Positions 12,028 to 23,983 of a DNA stretch of 64,000 nt are shown piece after piece. The translations under genes and the position numbers were made by a program. The number at the start of each line of letters is the position of its first letter. The stretch's first letter is position 1. The stretch covers positions 124,001 to 188,000 of the forward strand of contig JBBELK010000518.1 in assembly GCA_037783545.1 (NCBI GenBank), given 5' to 3'. The notes below the pieces were generated by a model. That model was given only the letters and a program-made list of their open reading frames with translations. It was not told the origin of the DNA and made no database searches. Source of the DNA: Henricia sp. BOLD:AAB3569 (lineage: Eukaryota; Echinodermata; Asteroidea; Spinulosida; Echinasteridae).

Positions 12028-12720
12028 CATTAGTCTGACTGAAAACCACCTCCAACGCTGCAGTAAGATTTCTGCGTGAAGCATATTGGTCTGCCTGAAA
12101 ACCACCTCAAACGCTGCAGTAAGAATGTTGCGTGAGGTATATTGGTCAGCCTGAAAACCACCTCAAACGCTGCAGTAAGATTTGTGTATAAGTCACTGGT
12201 CTGCCCGAAATCCACCTCAAACGCTGCAGTAAGATTTGTGTATAAGTCACTGGTCTGCCCGAAATCCACCTCAAACGCTGCAGTAAGTTTTTTTTTCTGT
12301 ATAAAGTATATTGGTCTGCCCGAAATCCACCTCAAACGCTGCAGTAAGATTTATGTACAAAGTACACTGGTCAGCGTGAAATCCACCTCAAACGCTGCCG
12401 TAAGTTTTTTTCTGTATAAAGTATTTTGGTCTGCCCGAAATCCACCTCAAACGCTGCAGTAAGATTTCTGCGTGAAGCATATTGGTCAGCCTGAAAACCA
12501 CCTCAAACGTTGCAGTAAGATTTCTATATCAAGTGCATTGGTCAGCCTAAAAACCACCTCAAACGCTGCAGTAATATTTTTGCGTGAAGTATATTGGTCA
12601 GCCTGAAAACCACCTCAAAAGCTGCAGTAATATTTCTGTATAAAGTACACTGGTCAGCGTGAAATCCACCTCAAACGCTGCAGTAATATTTCTGTATAAA
12701 GTACATCGGTCAGCCTTAAA
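12028..12720. repeat. Minisatellite, about 57 bp unit, 12 copies
   Basis: The core CCACCTCAAACGCTGCAGTAA recurs with small changes at about 57-bp steps from 12040 to 12680 (12 copies), each followed by a variable T-rich segment and TTGGTCTGCC or TTGGTCAGCC. Diverged single units occur at 13245-13325, and reverse-complement units at 15017-15205. Open frames here are repeat by-products. Confidence 0.9.
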
Positions 12721-15016
12721 GACCCAGTGGATCATTTGCAATGACCCCAAAAAGTAATCGACGAGTTTACAGGGGAAAAGTTCTGAAAGTAAAGATTGAA
12801 TTAATAGCAACTATCCAATGAAAGGTTTTCGCTCAAAATTATATAATTTTACCAGAAAATAATCCGTAAAGATGAAATTATTTAGATCGTTTGCAAACGA
12901 TTTACTTATTTTTGGTTCGCATCTACGCGGTCCAAAATGCATGGGCGCTGTGTACTCCGTGTGCGTGTTCTAACGCGATGCATTTTTATGGATCGCGCGC
13001 ACACACATGCATGCGCCACAGAGTGCATAACGCAAGCCACATAGTACCCGATCAACTGAGAACGAATAATTGAAACACCTCGCCAAGACCAGGAAAATGC
13101 ATATGGATTTTCATTGTTTTTTTTAAACGTGGTACATTTGACAAAGCTGAAATTCCTTCGGATGAGTTTGTTGATGTCTTTCTTTTGATTTATAGTGGTT
13201 TTATTCGCAGAATCGCTCAAAAACAGATCATCTACAGGGCCTTTAAATCCACCCGAAATGCTGCAGTAAAATGTATGCGTAAAGTGACTTGGCGAGAAAA
13301 ACGCCGCAGTAAGGTTATTGTGTGGATCGTACCGGTATAGGCGTATGAATACTGTAGTTCCGGGAGAGATGCGTCCCGTCATTAATTTGTTTCGTCGCTC
13401 TCGCACGTCGTGTGCGATGGAAAGTTGCACAAAATCTTTTGACGTGTTTGACTATTTTTTACAAATTATGTATTGCATGAAGATGAACAACACTTCTGAG
13501 AAAATGTACGTGACGATCAGTTTATTATCTTTCACACAAGCGAATTTTCACGAATTTTCTGGGATGCAGTTCTTTAAGGTCTGTGGAATAACATAAATTT
13601 GTTAAAAGAGCGTGTTAAATTGTTTTAGTAACAAACAAATAATTTTCGTTTGAACCTATAAATCACATATACACCTCCCCAGAATACATCCCAAAGGGGA
13701 CAATTTGCATCTCAATTTGGGTGCGGTGGATCCTTCAAGTAATTATGCATTGTTTTTTTTTTTTGTTTTTTTTTTATATAGAACAGTGCATATTAAAGAT
13801 ATATTGTCCGTGGTTTTCTTCATCCGAACGAATTTTTCAAGCATAGGCCCATGATTCTTAGACCGCAATCTCAGCAGGATTAAAAGGCACAGGCTCGTCA
13901 GCCAAAATACGCTGCTCCATGCCTTTGCTACACGGAGCTGCGCATTTCGTGCCACGAAATTTGCCTTGAATTATAAATTCTGAGTGCAAAAGGTTTAAAG
14001 TGTGGTATTAGTAGAAGTGTCTGCATGGGATATCTTCCTAATGTGTTTTTTCTCCCAGGTGCGCTGTATTTCTATGCGTCCACATAGGTCCCGAGGTTTG
14101 AAAATCCCCACCTAAGGGATGGGGAAGTGCGGGTGGTGGGGTGTTGGGGAAGGGGGAGCCAATTGATAAATCCAAATGTTTTTTTTTAAATCCAAGTGTT
14201 TTTTTCACTGCATCCAGATTCCCGTAACATATTTGTCCATATTTGTATTCAAATAATTCATAATGAAACACCACAAAGATTTTGACAAGAGTATATGTGG
14301 GTATTATTGTTGCATACTTATTGCATACTTTTGTTTTATTATCCAACCACAAAAAGATGTAGCGCGGTGTCCACAAATTATAGCCTGCCCGCCGCGGGCT
14401 TTTACATTTTTAAAATTGGTCTTACATTAAAACCACAATATTGCAAGCGGGATATAATTATATAGGGCCAATTTCAGGCCAAGTGTTTAAGCACAAAAGA
14501 TTGCTTAAGCAAAAAAACTTTTTAATTTTTAAAAACTTGTTTCGAATCGGGAAATTATGGAAAATTCCCATGCATAACAGCTACATATAGTACACGAAAT
14601 CAGGCTTGAAATGCCTCTAAAAACGTCAGGGGGGCGAGGGGCAAAGTTTCTTATGGAAAGGTCAGCCCACCGCGCTATGAAAAGGTCCACGCAACCAAGC
14701 AACTGTATTAGGCCTAACTATGTGTCCCAATGAAACATTTTCCTTCGAAAAATACATGATTAAATTAGATTAAATCAGATTAATTGAAGCTATAACTACA
14801 CGTGGCACCTATAAAATACATATTTTCTATAAACATAAATGTCATTCGCTATCCAAATGAGACATCCATGAAGAAATCGATCAACGTTCAGTTATCGAAC
14901 AATTACATGTAGTCAATATTTCAAATTGTTGCAGATCCACCAATAATTCAACGTGCGCGGGCGAAACGGTCGTAAACGCGGCGTTTAGTGAGGTTTCGGT
15001 GTGCACGGTTAGTGAT
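12721..15016. other. Gene-poor stretch with repeat fragments
   Basis: Contains degenerate minisatellite units (13245-13325), a TTAA-class fold-back relic (13880-13968), and GGGCCAATTTCAGG at about 14463, which resembles the ends of the CAG-TSD MITE family. A 42-bp segment at 14579-14620 is identical to 18285-18326. No coding gene was recognised: open frames of up to 174 codons at 12906-13430 show no domain. Confidence 0.5.
13880..13968. mobile_element. TTAA-class fold-back MITE relic
   Basis: Starts TTAAAAGGCACAGGCTCGTCAG and contains CATGCCTTTGCTA and GCATTTCGTG as in the fuller copies at 24845-24971 and 63848-63979. The right inverted repeat is mostly lost. Confidence 0.65.
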
Positions 15017-15205
15017 TAGTTAGTGCTTCACGCAGAAATCTTACTGCAGCGTTTGAGGTTGATTTAACGCTGACCAGTGTACTTTAGAAATAAATTTTAC
15101 TGCAGCGTTTGAGGTGGATTTCGGGCAGACCAAAATACTTTACACAGAACAAAATCTTACTGTTGCGTTACTTTGAGGTGGATTTCAGGCTGACCGATGT
15201 ACTTT
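15017..15205 (-). repeat. Reverse-complement units of the 57-bp minisatellite
   Basis: Three diverged copies of the reverse complement of the 12.0-12.7 kb unit, each with CTTACTGCAGCGTTTGAGG or a close variant, at about 15043, 15102 and 15159. They lie about 2.3 kb from the main array, in opposite orientation. Confidence 0.8.
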
Positions 15206-15988
15206 ATTGGCCCAACTCAACAAAGACAGAGACCTACTAAGATACAATTTATTCATTGGACTGCCACAACCAAGAAGGCTCATGGAATCATTCATATTGA
15301 CCCTGCATTATAAGGCGCGGAGGTCGTTGTATTAACAGCCTCACATACACAAATCTGCCTTTGAAAGACTTGGTCATGTCTAAATTGTGTCTTTTGCAGC
15401 GCCCTCGTGCGGCCCAATTACGTTTTTCTTCGGATATTTCTTGAATTTTGCAAACATAAGGGTGCACACAAGTAAATAGTGCTCCCATAGGAACCAAAGC
15501 TAAATGCCCCATTTTCAAAAATCATTTTAAAATACTCACAACTCTCTCAGCTTCTCAGGACAACAACCAGAATACTCATTGAAGTCTCATCTTTTCAATT
15601 ATGTTCAATTTTATAAGGGTAATCCGTCACTTTTATTCCCTAATTTGCACTTGAAACAAAACTATCCCTGCAACAGTGAAAATTGCTTAACAGACCAGCG
15701 TCCATTTTGGAACAAAGGCACATACGCTACTGGGCAAAATAGGGCCACTTTTAGGAGCTACAGTGTCTAAAATGTTTGTAGTTGGAAGAACAAATACCCC
15801 ACATCGCGGCGATAGTCATATTCTACACAAGACCACACTCATTCAGCTCGCAATTCTCTCTAATATAAAAGAATTTGAGGGCATACAAAATATTCATGAG
15901 CTCGGCGCACGGATCTCTGCTATTTACTTGGGTGCACATATGGAAACGTTTTACGGGATTTGTCTCATTAAAGAATTTGACCCAGCAA
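15206..15988. other. No gene recognised; part of an interspersed repeat
   Basis: 15288-15518 includes a segment matching 11695-11755 in inverse orientation. Nothing else is recognised, and short open frames have no domain. Confidence 0.4.
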
Positions 15989-16079
15989 CACTATGAACAA
16001 CTAACAATGGAAATTGGGCACACACCATTGTTAATAACAATGGTTTGTGCCCAATTTCCATTGTTAGTTGCTCATAGTG
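15989..16079. mobile_element. CACTA-type palindromic MITE, 91 bp, 3-bp TSD
   Basis: Almost a perfect palindrome: it opens CACTATGAACAACTAACAA and closes with the reverse complement ending CATAGTG. It is flanked by the direct repeat CAA (15986-15988 and 16080-16082). A terminal CACTA with a 3-bp TSD is the signature of the EnSpm/CACTA superfamily. A second copy is at 42451-42538. Confidence 0.85.
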
Positions 16080-16082
16080 CAA

Positions 16083-18330
16083 GCACTCTGTGGTTTTCAC
16101 AGCCGGGAGCGAGGTATGTACAAGGCCACGCGCCACTGACCTTTTAGTGCAAGGTTGTTCCATTGCGGAATGGGTAAGTAAACCTTGGCACAGCGTCAGT
16201 TTTACGCAGCTGACCAATAAAGAAAAATAAGACACTTTTGACAATGTTTGTAGACTGAATAAAATAGTTTCTTAGAATCACTGCCGGCATGGATGTCCGA
16301 AGCAGTACCTGGTTGTAATGTATAAATTTTGGCGCGCCAATCCACAAACCCCCAGAATGTTTAATGGTACGATCCAGTAAACCCTACAGAAAAAATTGTT
16401 TTATTTATAAAATAATGTTTAAAATTGGACCAAAAACTTAAAAGATAACTTAACAAATAGTAATATATATAATTAATCATTAAAATGTACACCATATATC
16501 GTGCATTTGTAGTATTTGACGATAAAAGACAATGGAAACTAAGTTGATGACGTCACAAAGCCGTTTTGCGTGTTTGAGCATCCGGGACCTTTGCGTGAAA
16601 GGTCATTTGAGACGCTAGCTGTCAGTGGTCAACCTTTTTAACACCCTTTTTTCCGACGAAAGTGTGTAACCAATCAAAAAAGGTTTTGTATCACAAGAAA
16701 GCTAATAATCAACATATTCATAAGCCGCTAGGCCCAAATCAACCTGGTCAAAATGAAACGAGTGAGGGCTTGTGAAAGTCGGCGGTGTGCACAAAAACTC
16801 GCCGTTTTGCCAACTTTCCCACGCAAAAACGACGACATTGTGCAGGTTTATAAGGTTTTTTTCCGACGAAACCGAGGAACGTACTGCTATTATTTGTATG
16901 TTTTGGGTTTGATGAATAGTTATTCAAATGAATTCCGGGCGGCCCAATGCTTGAAATGAACGTACTTTTTTATAATATCACTTTTTCGTGAAAACAATGA
17001 CAATTTTTTCTATGCACGCATGTCGGAGTGAGCAGATGAGACAACGTTTCCATATGCCATAAAGTTCTGCAGCGTTTGAGATTTAACATCAACCTGCACG
17101 TGCAGTCTTCAAAAATGGCCGTATGGCTGGCGCATTGAATTATGGGCTGGCACCAGTAGGACAAAGAGGGGCGCTATTCACAATGAATGGTCGAGTTCGG
17201 GCGGCGATTTTGACACGGGCCACACCGACCTCGGCCCCATGGTCTACCGTTAACCAATCAGCATACGAGGAAAAAAACAACACATTTTAGCCGGTATGAG
17301 AAGATAAGCAAGATATTTTCGGCCGCAAATTTGCAGAAAGTGCTTTTTAAAACAAAACTTTTGCGCATTTATTCAGGATCTATTTAGTAATATGTGATCT
17401 GTATGAAAGGTTGGGATCTTGAAATTAAAATCTGTACCAATAAAATATTAATTTAACCATTAAAATCGTAGTAATTAATTTCCAAAGACATTTGTCTCTT
17501 CGTGAAACGCGTAACGTTGTTTTTGTCCCAGCGCGCCTGTGTTAATCCTTCTACACAGACAGGCAAAGTAATCTTTCTCTCTTCGTCAAAACGCCGGGAA
17601 CTTTTGTGATTTATTTCATTGTGAAAACTAGTCTAGGCCCTAGACGTTGTTATTGTTTCGTTTTGAACTTCCGTCCCGAAAACCGATCGCCGCGAGACAA
17701 CGTCTAGGTCAATAACAACGTCTAGGGAATCTCGTAGTGACAGCGCCGTGCGCGCGCACCTGTTATGCATAATATTATGCAGAGCGCACTGTCGCCTGCT
17801 TACTATGCATGTATGCACGATGTCTAGTCCCCTGTGTCCTCACATCGTGGCATGACTGCACGGGGAAGCCGCGGGCTTGAAAAATCGTAATGCCCTCGGC
17901 AATTTAGAAATTTTGTTGGAAATACAATTGTATGGACATTGCAAATGATAGGTACTGTTCCACAGATAATCGAGGCCATAGTTGAACCTATTCACCAGTT
18001 TAAAACCCGCCGGTTCGGAAAAATAATCTTTCAAGCTGTACATTTTTTTTGGAATGAAAAAAAAACGGGTGAAATTAGAACACTTTTTGTTCTCGTAGCT
18101 TGATCTTGTGTTGAACAGTTTATTGGCCTAAATCTCCATGGCTCAGAAATCTTCGGAAAATATGCCGATACGTGCCATTTAATCTACTACAACATCTTCG
18201 GAAATAATCTGGAATATTTGACAGATACACATCATTTTACCATCCCATAACAGAGAAAATCGCTCACACCATGGAGCTATAAATAGCTACATATAGTACA
18301 CGAAATCAGGCTTGAAATGCCTCTAATTCT
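16083..18330. other. Gene-poor stretch, no feature of weight
   Basis: No coding region is supported. A small hairpin at 17636-17727 pairs TAGACGTTGTTATTG with CAATAACAACGTCTAG. At 17065-17090 there is a stray GTTCTGCAGCGTTTGAG resembling the 57-bp minisatellite core. Otherwise nothing is recognised. Confidence 0.4.
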
Positions 18331-18334
18331 GCCA

Positions 18335-18625
18335 AATTGGAAATAAAAATTAGTCTTTGAACACGTGACTAATTTTGCATTCTAAAAGACTAACTGGACA
18401 TTTTTTGACTAACCAATTTCAGGAAAATACTAATCTCAGTTTATGCAAAGACTAATGCAGATTTTTGTAAGACTAATTTTTTTGAAAGACTAATTAGATC
18501 ACATCCAAATTACTAACCATGTTAGTCACCTGAGTTCCGGAAGACGAATTAAATTCCAAATGACTAATTGTATGACTAATTAATTCGTGAAATACTAATT
18601 CCTTACAAAATTAGTCAGGCTTTGG
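18335..18625. repeat. GACTAATT-rich array, left block
   Basis: About 290 bp with the heptamer ACTAATT or its complement AATTAGT roughly every 20-25 bases (GACTAATTTTGC, AGACTAACTGG, GACTAATTGTATGACTAATTAATTCG and so on), with variable spacers. A matching block lies at 19678-19965. Confidence 0.75.
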
Positions 18626-19677
18626 AAGATTTCAAGGTTTGACGTCCCTCCCTCTGAACACTTACGTTAAATATGTCTTTCTTGAAGAAAATGTGCACGG
18701 CTCCATTGTCAGCTGGAAACTGTTTTTGTTGTATTTCAAGCCAAGAACACAATACAAATATTTGCCCTTTGTGCAGTTGCTTTGGGCTGTTTGTGCACCA
18801 TACGTGTTACTTATGTTGAGGTAGTTAGTTCGATTAGTAGAACAGCTGAGTGGCGTGATATTCTTTTTGGCGCTGAAAAACGTAACAGCGTAGGCGTGTA
18901 CGTGTATACACAGTACACACAGCGTTTAGCAGCGACAGATGCAGCCACGGCGACAGATCAGACTCAAAAGAGGTGGGATTTCGTCCATAATTACCCGATT
19001 TATGTCTTTCAATCTCGGTAACTTTATGGCGTGGGCTCACTGGACTGTACTGAGAACTATATAAGGCAGCGGCAACGTACGGATAATTTAGCAAACTGCA
19101 GGATTGTGCATGAATCCCGCGAGTCCAAATCGCGCAGCTAGGCTAGGCTATGTGCATAACATAGGCCTAGGCCTACGTACGTGTAGGCTACGTTTGTACC
19201 GTGTACTGTGACTACAACTTGCATACAAACGTACGTGGAGTGAAAATATCTGCAGTACATGTGTTTTACATGTATGTTGACAAACAAAGCGATCGTATTT
19301 AGTACTGTATGACGAATGTACGTTCTACATTGCAAAAGGTTTCTTCGTATGTCGATTAACATGTAACTCGAACGTTGAATGGAATTTGCTTCACAAAATG
19401 GCCGTTTATACTCGTGTTAATATTTTTTCACAATTTGTTTCAAAAAAATAATTAGGCCTATTATGCGTGTACGTACGTACGTATACTCGTTACAGTGCTT
19501 TGCTTTATTGTTCTCAGTACATGTACATAAATTACAATCCACGCTATTAAAGTTACGTTGAAAGAGGTAAATCGGGCGAAAGCCCTACCTTACGAGTCTG
19601 ATCTGTCGTCATTCGGTGGAATACGCTGCTTATCGCTGGGTGTATTTCTAGCAGGAAAATTGAGATCGAAATGTCAG
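18626..19677. other. Segment between the two GACTAATT blocks
   Basis: About 1.05 kb with no recognised gene. It has frequent TACGTACGT-type alternations (19170-19240 and 19465-19480). If the flanking arrays are the ends of one element, this is its interior. Confidence 0.4.
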
Positions 19678-19965
19678 ACTATTATTTAGGGTACAAAGAC
19701 TAATTAAAAGACTAATTATTTTTCGGAATTGACTAATTAAATTTGTTGAATGACTAATTATTTTTTTTGGAAGACTAATTAAATTTGGTAAATGACTAAT
19801 CACCCGAAAAATTAGGCAAATTAGACCATTTTTAAAGACTAATTATTATTAGTCATTGCACACATGTAATGACTAACTTTTCGACTGGGTGACTAAATAA
19901 AGATTAGTCAAATTATACCATGAAATGACTAATTTTTTTTCGTCAATTGACTACTTAATTTTTAC
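19678..19965. repeat. GACTAATT-rich array, right block
   Basis: Same motif as 18335-18625, densest at 19690-19800 (GACTAATTAAAAGACTAATT), with at least a dozen ACTAATT or AATTAGT occurrences. Confidence 0.75.
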
Positions 19966-20094
19966 AGTGTATTGGGGCTGGTTTTCTTTGTACTTTGTGC
20001 CAAATATCACGCAAATCCACCTGTGCAGTGGTGAGATTTTCCGCCCCAAAATATAACCAAAATCACATCACAATTTATGAAGTCGCTGTCTATT

Positions 20095-20280
20095 TTTTTT
20101 TATTGACGATTCCGCACGTAAATTTGGCACATTTTAACAAGCATAAAACAGGAACTGCTTGATGAATTTTTGCAACAAAAGTATCTTTGATAGCTGTTGC
20201 AACTTGTCTGTTGTGTGAAAATGGTTTTAACTCAAGATAGAAATGTTTAATTTTTATTCCAAGTCGCTTCCCAGGCCATT
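20095..20280 (-). repeat. Interspersed repeat, second copy at 31295-31475
   Basis: The reverse complement of this segment matches 31295-31475 over most of its length: CAAGTCGC region, TTGAGTTAAAACCA, AACAGA..AGCTG, TTTGTTGCAAAA, TCAAGC, TTTTATGCTTGTTAAA, and GTGCGGAATCGTCAAT. A shorter match is at 11020-11085. Class unknown. Confidence 0.65.
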
Positions 20281-20639
20281 GACTTAGTGTACGAAGTCTC
20301 AACTGATAAACTATGGTATTTTTTTTTGTTGGGCTCTCACTTATCGGGCCGGTATATAATTTGTTATTTTTTTGAAAATCCTTTTTGTTTTTAGTCGGGC
20401 TTACTATGCAAAATTCAAAACTCGTGCGGTCTAGATGGATTTTTTCCCTAAGTATTTTTTCCCGGGGTATTTTTCAGCCTAACCGCCAACGTCGGCAAGG
20501 TTATGTTGCTTCGCCACCCGTCCGTTGCAAAGAGTCTTCGCCTACCCGCGCGAGCCACCCGGCGAAATCAATAACGCGTACCATTACCGGTTAAATCAAC
20601 CACGGCGCCTACAAAACAACAAGAAATTTTCAAATCAAC

Positions 20640-20915
20640 ACGATAAGCGCCGAACGTACGGTGCATGTACCAGGCTATTTGCTCTTAAGTGCGCGTGCGT
20701 TAAGAAAAATCTACCCGTATCTGCATACAAAACTAACGCATGCGCACAAATTTCCCCCCTGTTTCGGGGGGAGATTTTACGAGTTTCCCCAGACGGTCAT
20801 TTTGACAAAACGATATGGTGATAGGACTACGAACGAGTCTATTGCGTGATTACGCCCTCTTGCGGCAGTCGGGTATCCAACACATAATGACCGTATAGGG
20901 CCTAGACTATGTGAA
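20640..20915 (+). repeat. Interspersed repeat, uninterrupted copy
   Basis: Matches a repeat at 37.4-38.66 kb that carries a hAT-type element and a 9-bp-TSD MITE. Here it reads straight from GTACGGTGCA through TGCTC, GTGCGCGTGCGTTAAG, CGTATCTGCATAC and AACGCATGCGC, to CCCCAGACGGTCA, GTGATAGGACTA, GCGGCAGTCGGGT and ATCCAAC. It therefore serves as an unoccupied reference for both insertions. Confidence 0.75.
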
Positions 20916-21510
20916 AACGCGAAACTTGCATTTGATGAACCCCATCATCAACCCTTCAGCCAAGATCATATATGTTGCCCTCCATCTTGCAAAACAACTA
21001 CAGATCAAGTGCTCTGGGGAGAGGCCTCCCTTTGGCATCAATTCTGTTTTGAATGTCGGCCATATCTTCAGATGAAACTGAATGTGTCTCATATTTTTGT
21101 CAGTAGCACTTGGTCTTGAAGAGGCACTGACAAACTGAGCCTTACTTGGGATACGACAAAAACAGCAATGGCCTTATTGGGATTCAGACCCGCAACCTCT
21201 GACTCACTAGGCAGATATACTCTAAGCCATAGTAAAATATTTCCTAAACGGGAATATCTCCCGCTCTTTCCCAAGAAACTTTTTGAGGTCGTTTTCAGCT
21301 CTAAATTGCTGAGTTGTAGGATCATTTTCAGGCTTCTGTTCATCATCTGGCACCACATTCTGGTATGTGTGACCCACAGTAACAGTAGCATATGTAGTGT
21401 TGTTTCACCATTTAGGGTTTCTATGTCTGCGTTTCTGAGTCTAGACAAATGCCGCGCGGGGGCGCATAGCGCTCTTCGGACGCTATTGAATACGCAAATT
21501 CTGTTGCAAT
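20916..21510. other. No feature recognised
   Basis: Open frames at 21089-21628 (minus) and 21168-21512 (plus) overlap each other and show no domain; they are not called. Confidence 0.4.
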
Positions 21511-21514
21511 AGTA

Positions 21515-21572
21515 ACTCGAGACTCGGACTCGGACTCGAAACTCGGACTCAGATTTGATGTTGGATGACTCG
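21515..21572. repeat. GACTCG short tandem repeat
   Basis: CTCGAGACTCGGACTCGGAC and similar 6-mer repeats of GACTCG. The same motif makes the longer blocks at 35022-35135 and 37215-37350. Confidence 0.8.
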
Positions 21573-21584
21573 ACAACAACACTG

Positions 21585-22960
21585 TTGGGTGACCAGATAT
21601 AATGTAGCTCGATTTTGGGAGTGGCCATTTTGGGTGTCTGTCAGGGAGCTCCATCATAGAAAACATCTGGCGGTGGTCAATCAAGAGACATGAGGTTAAA
21701 CATGTTCAAACGAACATTTTTGCATTAAGGTGATGAGCTACATTGTGTAATCTAGCTCATTTTGGGGGAGTGTCTGACGGGGGGTTGGGATAGGGTGGGG
21801 GTTGGGGGTGCTCCACCGTAGAAGATGTCTGCCATTTTGGGGTGTCTGTTAGTGGGAGGGCGGGGGGGGGGGGGGGGTGTGCTCTACCATAGAAAACGTC
21901 TGGCAGTGGTCACTCGGGAAACGGGGTTCAGGCGAACATGCATTGGGTTTTAATGGGCTAGGTGACCAGATAATCTAGCTCGTTTTAGGAGAGTGGCCAT
22001 TTGGGGGGAATCTGGCAGGTGTACTTCACCATAGAAAACATCTGGCAGTGGTAAATCATGAGACAAGGGGTTCAGACTAACATATATTGCATCGGTTTTC
22101 AATGGGTTAGGTGACCAGATAATCTAGCTCATTTTTGGGAGTGGCCAATTGAGGGAGTGTCTGGGCGCTCCACCATAGAAAACGTCTGGCAGTGGTCAAT
22201 CATGAGACGGAGTTCAGACGCACATTTTGCAACAGTTTTCAATGAGTTAGGTGACCAGATAATGTAGCTTATTTTGGGGGAGTGGCCATTTTTAGGGCGT
22301 CTGGCAGGGGGCTCCACTAAAGAAAACTTCTGGCAGTGGTCAATCAAGAGACGGAGTTCAAACAAACATTTTGCATCGGGTTTCAATGGGTTAGGTGAAC
22401 AGATAATCTAGCTCAGTTTGGGAGGGGGGCGCCATTATGGGGCCTCTGGCAGGTGGGCGGGGGGTGGGGGGGGGGGGGGTGCTCCACCATAGAAAACGTC
22501 TGGCAGTGGTCAATCATGAGACAGGGAGTTCAGACGAGCATTTTGCATCAGGTTTTAAAGGGTTAGGTGACCAGATAATCTAGCTTATTATTGGGGAGTG
22601 GCCACTTTGGGGGCGTCTGGCAGGGGGGATCCACCATAGAAAATGTCTGGCAGTGGTCAATCATGAGACAGGGAGTTCAGACGAACATTTTGCATCGGGT
22701 TCCAAGGGGTTAGGTGACAAGATAATCTAGCTCATTATTGGGGAGTGGCCACTTTGGGGGCGTCTGGCAGGGGGGATCCACCATAGAAAACGTCTGGCAG
22801 TGGTCAATCATGAGACAGGGAGTTCAGACGAACATTTTGCATCAGGTTTCAATGGGTTAGGTGATGAGCTGACCTAGCTCATTTTGGGGGAGTGGCATAA
22901 TGGCGTCTGGCAGGCCCCTCCCACCAATGAAAATGTCTGGCACTCATGTTTTATTATTGC
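21585..22960. repeat. Minisatellite, about 145 bp unit, 8-9 copies, with poly-G runs
   Basis: Each unit carries GGTGACCAGATAATCTAGCTC, a G-rich stretch, CTCCACCATAGAAAACGTCTG, GCAGTGGTCAATCATGAGAC and TTCAGACGAACATTTTGCAT. TCTGGCAGTGGT-type markers lie near 21669, 21900, 22043, 22185, 22331, 22500, 22647 and 22793. Two units contain long G runs (16 G at 21862-21877 and about 14 G near 22466-22479). Confidence 0.9.
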
Positions 22961-23974
22961 GGGGATGATGGCTTTATGTACCAAGTGGTTTCGAGGGGTT
23001 AGCTTTTGAGATGATCTAGCCTATTTTGAGGCGTCCTTTAGGTACCACCCATTGCCACACCCACCAGTGTTCGTGCGGCAGACGTCCAATTCGTTATACT
23101 GGGACTTATGGCACATATGCCTGTACACTTAGATATTGGTTAGCTTCCCAGCTAGGCTAACCCCTCTGGGCTCCTGCTCTAATAGTCTGAAAGGCACCCA
23201 GGCCTGTTTTTTGCTGATATATGCTTCTGCTTGGCGGCATGGGTGACTTTCAAGATCAGCACTTTTTCCCCCATCAAAATCGTTGCTCAAAATGGAATCT
23301 TTAGGCAAGTCTTTCTACAGGAAATTGCCATTTTTTGGTAAAATCAAAATCTCTACACGTTCTACATATCTCCCTGGCCGTAATACTCTTAAAACCTGCG
23401 TACACATCTTCATTTTTCTCAAATTCACAAACTCGCCTCATGTCAAACATGGCGGATTGCTGCCGCATTCAATTATGGGACGACACCATCCCGTAATTGA
23501 TTTTCATTGTCCGTCCATAGCAACAGCCATAGCCGCAGCCAAAGCCACTAATTCGGATCAGTTTTCTTCCATGAATAGTTTTTTTGGGAGGTAGGCCTAT
23601 TGGGAAAAAAATACCACAGGCCTACACCCTCGCCAGTTGAGACTCCATAGTGGTCCGCTCCTTCGGCTTGGGCCATTTTCAGCGTCCAGTCCCATATCGG
23701 GTTTTAAACGTATGTTTAAGACCATTCAAACATGGAGCTACAACATATACATGTAGCTCTATGATTCAAACCCACTTTTAATCCCTAAATTTATTTATGA
23801 ATGAAGGTATACTCACACACGCGTAAATCGATACATTTTGTGGCATAGCTAGCTGCATGGCTAGGCTCGATCGCGCTCGTACGTGTATAATTTTTGTCAA
23901 TGTAGCTAGCTACTTCAACCGTTGAGTCAAAGTTTTTTTGACAAGTGCTACGTCTACTGAAAAATCCTTGAACC
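22961..23974. other. Gene-poor, contains the 23.27-23.41 kb repeat fragment
   Basis: 23268-23410 matches 11505-11620. Other sequence is unassigned. The 103-codon open frame at 23283-23594 runs through this repeat and has no domain. Confidence 0.45.
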
Positions 23975-23983
23975 GGATGCACG

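Noticed and set aside
12028..12720. CRISPR-like array
   Set aside because: Units are directly adjacent, diverged along their whole length and without unique spacers; the DNA is eukaryotic.
12906..13430. A 174-codon minus-strand open frame
   Set aside because: No domain, crosses degenerate minisatellite units, low-complexity composition.
21089..21628. A 179-codon minus-strand open frame with overlapping frames on the other strand
   Set aside because: Runs through the GACTCG repeat and minisatellite border; no recognisable motif.
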